The notes beneath the pieces were generated by a model that was not told the DNA's origin, searched no databases, and saw only the letters and a list, made by a program, of their open reading frames with translations. DNA of 9,754 nt from Thermoproteales archaeon (lineage in GTDB: Archaea > Thermoproteota > Thermoprotei > Thermoproteales > Thermocladiaceae), in contig JAMOMD010000188.1 in NCBI GenBank assembly GCA_027068725.1, forward strand, positions 1 through 9,754, given 5' to 3'. Below, one piece after another: positions 5,405 through 9,754 of this stretch. A program made the position numbers and the translations under genes. Within the stretch, counting starts at the first letter, position 1. Each line of letters begins with the position of its first letter.

Positions 5405-6294
5405 TTCTTCAGTAGCCTAAGCATCACATCTACAAGCTTTTCTGCTGGATTTCTACCAAGTACCTGAGTTAGTTCTCTCCAGTCAGGTGATCCGTTTACC
5501 TCAAAGACAACATAGCCATCAGGACCTTCCCCTATGTCTACTCCAGCATACACTAGACCAAGAGCCTCAGTAGCCTTAATCGCAAGCTCTGCAAGCTCTG
5601 GATCAATCCTCTCACAAGGTACTCCTTTAGCACCTTGTGCGATATTTGTCTTCCATGAGCCAGGCGGCGCTATCCTGTACATGCATCCAAAGATCTCACC
5701 ATCAATGACTAGGACCCTTATGTCTCTGTCAGGTTTTCTTATGTACTCCTGAATGTAGAGAGGCTTCTTGAAGTTAAGTAGAGTCTTCATAACTTGAAAA
5801 CCAACGTCAGGATCTTCTAGCTTTACAGCACCAAAGCCGCGAGACCCAACCATTGGCTTAATCACGAACTCGCGCATGCTCTTGCACGTTATGTATGCGA
5901 GATAGAGATCTTCTGTACACAACGTCTTCGGCACTGGAATTCCTCGTTTCGAAAGTTCTATCACAGTCTCTAACTTACTTCTAGATTTTAGAAAGCCCTC
6001 TACTGGGTTTAGAACCGTTACGCCACTATCTTCTATAAGTTTCATCACTGTAACTCTTCTGAGAAACTGCTCAAGATCTAGTAAGAATCCTACACTTCTT
6101 AAAAATATTCCAGCAACATCAAGCTTCTTATCTCTTATAAGAACTTCTATCTCACCGTTCCTAGATACTTGTACAGATATCCTAGATATTGGTATGTACT
6201 TTGCTACATGACCCCGCTCCTTAATTGCGTAAAGAAGATCTCTACAAGGTCTATCAGGAAGAGGCGATTCTGCGACAACAGCAAGTGTGTACAC
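5401..6294 (-). CDS. RimK-family ATP-grasp ligase
   Basis: An ATP-grasp carboxylate-amine ligase of the RimK/LysX/MptN group (COG0189). These enzymes form amide bonds, often adding glutamate to a protein, coenzyme or carrier. Of 297 residues, the N-terminal preATP-grasp domain is about 1-105. The ATP-binding loop FVIKPMVGSRGFGA is at 143-156 with Lys146. The adenine contact region QEYI is at 182-185, then RDIRVLV at 190-196 and W214-KTN. The metal ligands are D253 (GVDI), E265 and N267 (FEVNGSPDW). The substrate cannot be read from sequence; the archaeal tetrahydromethanopterin:glutamate ligase MptN and LysX are the nearest named types. The start is a GTG 29 nt from a TATA box at 6320. The stop overlaps the start of the zinc-ribbon gene by 4 nt. 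Confidence 0.88.
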   Translation of the reverse strand: MYTLAVVAESPLPDRPCRDLLYAIKERGHVAKYIPISRISVQVSRNGEIEVLIRDKKLDVAGIFLRSVGFLLDLEQFLRRVTVMKLIEDSGVTVLNPVEGFLKSRSKLETVIELSKRGIPVPKTLCTEDLYLAYITCKSMREFVIKPMVGSRGFGAVKLEDPDVGFQVMKTLLNFKKPLYIQEYIRKPDRDIRVLVIDGEIFGCMYRIAPPGSWKTNIAQGAKGVPCERIDPELAELAIKATEALGLVYAGVDIGEGPDGYVVFEVNGSPDWRELTQVLGRNPAEKLVDVMLRLLKK

Positions 6295-6319
6295 GGTTGC
6301 TCTCGTGAAAACTAGGACA

Positions 6320-6327
6320 TTTTTAAC
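6320..6327 (-). promoter_or_regulatory. TATA box of the ligase/zinc-ribbon operon
   Basis: On the minus strand this reads GTTAAAAA. The centre is about 29 nt before the GTG at 6294, so the mRNA would be leaderless or nearly so. It separates this operon from the upstream protease gene, whose stop is at 6353. Confidence 0.5.
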
Positions 6328-6352
6328 TATCTAATTCAGTTTCAGAGAAGAG

Positions 6353-7396
6353 TTACTCGACCGGAATTTCATAACCTCTCGGCATTGTCATACCCCAGAA
6401 CTCCTCATCAAACTCGTCGAGCATTCTTAGCCTCTTAGTAATGTCTGGATGCGTTGAGAATAGCTCCTTTAGTCTATCGATGAAGGTTAGTTTCCTATTC
6501 TTCAGATACTCGATGAACTCGTCTAGTGAGCGGAATCTTGTCTTAACATCGATTAGCGGATCCTGAATGAATAGTGCCTTAAACTGGAGTGTTGATGCTA
6601 GATTGTTTATTTCACTCTTGGAGAGCCCGTACTTGGTGTATAGTACAATTTTTGCAAGTGCTCTCTGTAGGTATCTGCCTCCATGTGGATTCAGCATAAC
6701 GCTATGCCTGTCAGCGAAGTACTCTCTGTACCTGCTGAAGCCTAGTACTGCAAAGTTTAGCAAGAATGCTATTGCTACAAGTACCATTCCTATGAGCATC
6801 ATCAGTGCCCAAGATGCATCACGCTCCTCTATTGCGAAGATCGATGACCAGAATCCGAGACGAATCATTAGATCACCAATATTCCATATTATCAGTGGTA
6901 ACAGACCAATCGCAAGTAGCCAAGCAACATCTCTGTGCTTTAGATGACCAATCTCGTGTCCTAGAACTGCACGCAACTCCTTCTCATCAAGCAATTCTAG
7001 AAGTGGCTCGGTCACCGCAACCTTTGGACCTGTCAGAGGAGAACCATACGCAAAAGCGTTAGGTATCGGTATCCTTGCTATCATTACCTTCGGCTTTTCT
7101 TTAAGTCCTGACTTCTCTGCAAGATCCTCAACAATATCGTACAGCCATCTATATCTAACAGGATCAGCAGGAACGCAGCGGCATACTGCATCAATTATGT
7201 ATGGCGCAATTAGCCACTGCACAAGTGCTAGAATAGCCGAGAATATGGCTACTCCTATTATGAAGAGACTCCATCCGTAGAGACCGTACGTGAACAAGCC
7301 AAAAATGTCCGCAAGAAGCCACAGCACAAATAGACCTCCAGCAAATGTAGCAAGAGCACACCCAACCATTGCTAGTCGAAGCTTCCACAAGCTCAT
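6353..7396 (-). CDS. htpX: HtpX-type M48 zinc metalloprotease, membrane protein
   Basis: A membrane-bound M48 peptidase of the HtpX/Ste24 type, thought to degrade misfolded membrane proteins. It has 347 residues. The zinc motif HEIGH is at 147-151 within AVLGHEIGHLKHRD. The third ligand is probably E225 in SRYREYFADRHS, the usual second M48 motif. Hydrophobic helices lie near 10-30, 36-64, 156-178 and 195-220, placing the active site between helix pairs as in HtpX. The C-terminal LFSTHPDITKRLRML at 312-326 is also typical. The length exceeds bacterial HtpX (about 290) by a C-terminal extension and an insert near 263-305. The ATG at 7396 lies about 30 nt from a TATA-like TTTTAAATC. The gene is divergent from the eight-cysteine protein. 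Confidence 0.95.
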   Translation of the reverse strand: MSLWKLRLAMVGCALATFAGGLFVLWLLADIFGLFTYGLYGWSLFIIGVAIFSAILALVQWLIAPYIIDAVCRCVPADPVRYRWLYDIVEDLAEKSGLKEKPKVMIARIPIPNAFAYGSPLTGPKVAVTEPLLELLDEKELRAVLGHEIGHLKHRDVAWLLAIGLLPLIIWNIGDLMIRLGFWSSIFAIEERDASWALMMLIGMVLVAIAFLLNFAVLGFSRYREYFADRHSVMLNPHGGRYLQRALAKIVLYTKYGLSKSEINNLASTLQFKALFIQDPLIDVKTRFRSLDEFIEYLKNRKLTFIDRLKELFSTHPDITKRLRMLDEFDEEFWGMTMPRGYEIPVE

Positions 7397-7421
7397 CGCA
7401 TTTTACATGTGAAAAATTCCG

Positions 7422-7429
7422 ATTTAAAA
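7422..7429 (-). promoter_or_regulatory. TATA box of htpX
   Basis: On the minus strand this reads TTTTAAAT, centred about 30 nt upstream of the htpX ATG. It is distinct from the plus-strand TATA at 7436-7444, so the two divergent genes have separate core promoters. Confidence 0.5.
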
Positions 7430-7435
7430 CCCTTG

Positions 7436-7444
7436 TTTTAATAC
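7436..7444 (+). promoter_or_regulatory. TATA box of the eight-cysteine protein gene
   Basis: GTTTTAATA/TTTTAATAC region centred near 7440, about 24 nt before the ATG at 7464, consistent with a leaderless transcript. Confidence 0.5.
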
Positions 7445-7463
7445 TAATTTCTGCAAAGAACCG

Positions 7464-8126
7464 ATGACAAAAAAGAGACAACTCTACTACGCGACAACGC
7501 GCTGCTCAGCCTGTGGACTCTCTATGCCAAACATGCCCTTCTGCAGACTTACAGGAACCTGCGTTAGATGTGCACGAGAAAAACTCGATAAGACAATATG
7601 TGAGAAATGTCCTGACAAAGAAGAGTGCGACAAAGCAATACATGGACTTAGTTTACTTAAATTAATTGAAGAAAGAATTTCAATGATATTACCAGACTTA
7701 GTTAGCCTTCTACAAGAGGAGGTTGAGAATGTACTTAAAACATACTCAGTACCAAACCCGGAGGAAATTTCTAAGAAACTTGTCCAGCTTTACATGGCTA
7801 TAACTTCAACATTACTACGTGGAAAAGAACGACCAGCCGAGTGGCTGATAACTGTGCTCAGGCCTGAGGCAATAAGGTCTTTAACTAGATTACCACTTGA
7901 TTTTCTAAAACTAAGCGATACTGCAGAACAGGCATTAGATGAATATGCTTCGTATCTAGGGGTTGATAGTACACTTATAAGAAACTTGCTTAAGTTTATG
8001 CTTATTCGTTACATACTATTATTTAAAAACAGGGGATTTGAAGAATTTCTTCGAAGCACATTTACAGAAATTGTAGTAAAAGCATTTGAACAGTCAGCGA
8101 CTAATTTGTCTTCTAGGTCTTCTTAG
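7464..8126 (+). CDS. Unknown protein with eight N-terminal cysteines and a helical C-terminal domain
   Basis: A 220-residue protein that I do not recognise. The first 55 residues hold eight cysteines: C14, C17, C27, C33, C36, C46, C49 and C55. Three CxxC pairs are spaced as in zinc or Fe-S knuckles, enough for two four-cysteine sites. From about residue 60 to 220 the chain looks all-helical and mixed in charge, with no membrane segment and no enzyme motif I can name. The metal-site head plus helical body could suit a regulatory or adaptor protein, but that is inference. It has its own TATA box, divergent from htpX. Its last 33 nt overlap the convergent membrane-protein gene. Confidence 0.75.
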   Translation: MTKKRQLYYATTRCSACGLSMPNMPFCRLTGTCVRCAREKLDKTICEKCPDKEECDKAIHGLSLLKLIEERISMILPDLVSLLQEEVENVLKTYSVPNPEEISKKLVQLYMAITSTLLRGKERPAEWLITVLRPEAIRSLTRLPLDFLKLSDTAEQALDEYASYLGVDSTLIRNLLKFMLIRYILLFKNRGFEEFLRSTFTEIVVKAFEQSATNLSSRSS

Positions 8127-8633
8127 TCCAGCAAACTTCTCAATTTCAACAATACATAGCCTCATGAGTACTATTGACGCTACTGCTGATGCTGCCGCAA
8201 GACAGGTACTTGCAAGACCAACATAACAGAACGAGTAGAATCCTGTTATTGAGAATGCTTTGAAAAGTCTTGCTAGCAGAATGAAGGATATTGCAAGTGA
8301 TATGAGTAGTAGTGTAGATATTATAATGAACATCTTTCGTGCAGATGCAAGCTCTCTTCTAATGTACATTCCTCGAAACGATAGTAATAATAGACCACCA
8401 ACTATCTCGAGACCAGCAACCACGAGAGCAAGTATTGTTATTGAAAGTGGACCCTGAACAAACAGTGATACAAATGCTGCATCGGATAGTAGTCCCCTAG
8501 ATACCGCTAGCTGTGCTACTCGGTAAGCATACTGTGTCGTTAGTACTGCTATGGTAATTGCAGATCCTAGACACAGGACACTGAGTCCTAACAAACTGCC
8601 TCCTAGGCGTGTGCTCGTTGGATAGTACGCCAC
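8094..8633 (-). CDS. Four-helix membrane protein, function unknown
   Basis: A 179-residue integral membrane protein with four predicted helices near residues 12-33, 62-86, 101-122 and 135-160. It ends in a positively charged tail (LRRPRRQISR), which suggests a cytoplasmic C-terminus. No catalytic or transport motif was recognised; Cys21, Cys136, Cys144 and Cys160 fall in or next to helices. The GTG start at 8633 follows the stop of the upstream zinc-ribbon gene by 4 nt, so the two form an operon. The 3' end overlaps the convergent eight-cysteine gene by 33 nt. Confidence 0.75.
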   Translation of the reverse strand: MAYYPTSTRLGGSLLGLSVLCLGSAITIAVLTTQYAYRVAQLAVSRGLLSDAAFVSLFVQGPLSITILALVVAGLEIVGGLLLLSFRGMYIRRELASARKMFIIISTLLLISLAISFILLARLFKAFSITGFYSFCYVGLASTCLAAASAVASIVLMRLCIVEIEKFAGLRRPRRQISR

Positions 8634-8637
8634 GTGT

Positions 8638-8865
8638 CTAGATGTATATGTACTGTCTTATCCTTATCCTACAACTTTGACAAGATAATGCACGCTCGAT
8701 GATCCTTGTCCTGAACTTGGGATCCTCCTTAATGTATACTGCATCTACGTTAAGCTTCTTCCCGCAGCAGGGACATAGTAGAAGCTTCGTATTCTTTCTA
8801 ACTTCTTCAGGTATTGCTACATCCCCTATTAGAGACGACACGATTCTACGAAATATAGTCGTCAC
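8638..8865 (-). CDS. Small zinc-ribbon protein upstream of the membrane protein
   Basis: A 75-residue protein with a CPCC knuckle (C31, C33, C34) and a CQSC knuckle (C62, C65). C31-x2-C34 with C62-x2-C65 would make a zinc ribbon, leaving C33 extra. The N-terminal 25 residues are probably helical and the region between knuckles is charged. The family is not recognised. The GTG start at 8865 lies about 27 nt from a TATA-like element at 8887-8897. The gap to the following membrane-protein gene is 4 nt, so the two products may work together. Confidence 0.7.
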   Translation of the reverse strand: MTTIFRRIVSSLIGDVAIPEEVRKNTKLLLCPCCGKKLNVDAVYIKEDPKFRTRIIERALSCQSCRIRIRQYIYI

Positions 8866-8886
8866 TACTGAACAAGATTGTTAACA

Positions 8887-8897
8887 CGATTAATAAC
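8887..8897. promoter_or_regulatory. TATA-like element between two divergent operons
   Basis: The minus strand reads GTTATTAATCG and the plus strand CGATTAATAAC. The centre is about 27 nt from the GTG at 8865 on the left and about 35 nt from the ATG at 8927 on the right. It could therefore serve both operons, with a leaderless left transcript and a short leader on the right. Confidence 0.45.
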
Positions 8898-8926
8898 TTT
8901 CTCACACTTCGTAACCTCGAGAGATC

Positions 8927-9133
8927 ATGAGCCTAGAAATACCGCCAGAGCTCAGACAGTACCTTGAAATAGTGCAGGAAGGAGGAGTACAGCACATAAA
9001 GTGCAAATGGCGAACAAGCAAAGGCACAGAATGTGGCTGCATGTTCTTCAGTCTTGAAGATGCTATAAGACATCTCGTGACACACGATCCTGAACGTCTA
9101 AGAAAATACTTAAGGTATCTAAAATCGAAGTAG
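8927..9133 (+). CDS. C2H2-like mini zinc-finger protein
   Basis: A 68-residue protein with one putative zinc finger covering most of its length. Candidate ligands are C26 and C36 or C38, then H49-x3-H53, with FFSLEDAIRHLVTH matching the usual C2H2 helix (aromatic, Leu, then HxxxH). The cysteine spacing (nine or eleven residues) is wider than the classic two to four, so the fold is not certain. The C-terminus is basic (ERLRKYLRYLKSK), which fits nucleic-acid binding. The next gene starts 4 nt after the stop, so the two are probably an operon. Confidence 0.7.
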   Translation: MSLEIPPELRQYLEIVQEGGVQHIKCKWRTSKGTECGCMFFSLEDAIRHLVTHDPERLRKYLRYLKSK

Positions 9134-9137
9134 TGCC

Positions 9138-9584
9138 ATGACAAACGCGGAGATTCAGAAACTTAATCTAGATTCTCTAATAGAGAAAGTTCGGAAGATA
9201 GAGAACTTCGAAGTGGTAGGATACGAACAGGATCACATACTTGTTGCACCTGTTAAAGGAATAGTCAAAGTATCTGCAGACGACGAACTAAAGAAATTCT
9301 TAGGAGAAGCAAAGCGTAGACGCCCAAGAGGAAAACCAACACAGAAACAGATTCAGCTTCTAGAGCAGCTCGTTAGAAAACTTGTTGAAGAAAAAACTAA
9401 ATTCAAAGTTACGTTCGAGGGAAAGGACATAATACTGAGATTCGATATTGATCACTTTGTAAAAATAACAGACAAGGACATTAAAGTAGCAGGATTTCAA
9501 AACGAAAACGATGGCGTACTAGGCATGATATACCCAATCTTGAGCAAGTACGGCAAGGTCTCGTTTTTGAGAGTAGTCAAGTAG
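9138..9584 (+). CDS. Unknown 148-residue protein with a basic central patch
   Basis: Not recognised. An N-terminal alpha/beta part (VVGYEQDHILVAPVKGIVKV, about 26-45) is followed by a strongly basic stretch AKRRRPRGKP at 58-67. A helix rich in Lys and Glu (70-87) and a strand-rich C-terminal half (KVTFEGKDIILRF and later) complete it. There are no cysteines and no membrane segment. The basic stretch suggests RNA or DNA contact, but this is inference. It lies 4 nt after the mini zinc-finger gene and is probably co-translated with it. Confidence 0.72.
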   Translation: MTNAEIQKLNLDSLIEKVRKIENFEVVGYEQDHILVAPVKGIVKVSADDELKKFLGEAKRRRPRGKPTQKQIQLLEQLVRKLVEEKTKFKVTFEGKDIILRFDIDHFVKITDKDIKVAGFQNENDGVLGMIYPILSKYGKVSFLRVVK

Positions 9585-9604
9585 AGGAGCTATTTTCTGT
9601 ACTG

Positions 9605-9614
9605 GCCTAATATA
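9605..9614 (+). promoter_or_regulatory. Possible TATA box of the last gene
   Basis: GCCTAATATA, centred about 38 nt before the ATG at 9648, would give a leader of roughly 12 nt. A weaker AATTTAG at 9624-9630 is too close to the start codon for a normal core promoter. Confidence 0.3.
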
Positions 9615-9647
9615 CCACGCAGCAATTTAGCTTATTCGAGATTGACA

Positions 9648-9754
9648 ATGTTTCCAAGACTCATACTATGCGAAGAGCATCCAAGCGCAAGAGTTCAGCT
9701 CTCGACAGGTAGAGTACTTACATTATTCATAGAGCCTGACGGTACTAGACTTGA
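9648..9754 (+). CDS. Partial gene at right edge, function unknown
   Basis: An open frame from the ATG at 9648 runs to the window end without a stop (35 full codons). It begins MFPRLILCEEHPSARVQLST and continues with alternating hydrophobic residues suggestive of beta strands. It is not recognised. An in-frame TTG at 9642 is a possible alternative start. The 63-nt gap after the previous stop, with a TATA-like element, suggests a separate transcript. Too little is present to assign a family, and a chance frame cannot be excluded. Confidence 0.5.
   Translation, partial: MFPRLILCEEHPSARVQLSTGRVLTLFIEPDGTRL

Noticed and set aside
6567..7062. Plus-strand open frames within htpX
   Set aside because: Antisense shadows of the conserved protease gene with no recognisable features.
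7191..7481. Minus-strand open frame of 96 codons over the htpX start
   Set aside because: It is a frame shadow of htpX and its promoter, while htpX itself has strong motifs.

Overview
The window reads as a hyperthermophilic crenarchaeote (Thermoproteota), most like the CdvA-bearing lineages (Sulfolobales, Desulfurococcales and relatives) rather than Thermoproteales. The signs are a zinc-finger ribosomal protein L40e, a GfcR-type PRTase-domain regulator, a family 4 Fe-S uracil-DNA glycosylase, a CdvA-like PRC-barrel/coiled-coil protein, a tRNA-Ser with an encoded CCA, a probable box C/D sRNA, many GTG starts, and TATA boxes about 25-30 nt before the chosen start codons (leaderless or nearly leaderless transcripts). 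No mobile element, CRISPR array or rRNA was seen. Species cannot be assigned from the sequence alone.

Left part (1-1287): a truncated TauE/SafE-family permease gene runs leftward off the window. A 337-bp gap follows that holds a candidate C/D box sRNA with its own TATA box. Then come tRNA-Ser(CGA) and the 52-codon L40e gene, both on the minus strand, with a hairpin plus T-run between them.

Middle (1288-5152): a gfcR-like regulator overlaps a membrane family 2 glycosyltransferase by 22 nt. That gene is convergent with the uracil-DNA glycosylase gene, and the two stop codons share one CTAG. The glycosylase is divergent from the CdvA-like gene across a perfect palindromic TATA element that can serve both. 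A small winged-helix-like protein follows.

Right part (5171-9754): an ATP-grasp RimK-family ligase is translationally coupled (GTGA) to a small zinc-ribbon protein. Upstream of that pair is an HtpX-type M48 membrane protease gene, divergent from an unknown protein with eight N-terminal cysteines. A two-gene operon (zinc ribbon plus four-helix membrane protein) is divergent from another two-gene operon (C2H2-like mini finger plus unknown basic protein), again with one TATA-like element between them. A partial unknown gene reaches the right edge.

The region is mainly housekeeping (translation, DNA repair, membrane quality control, possibly cytoskeleton or division) mixed with small Cys-rich proteins of unknown role. 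No clear new defence or mobile system is visible. The points most worth following are the orphan CdvA-like gene, the ligase/zinc-ribbon pair and the candidate sRNA.
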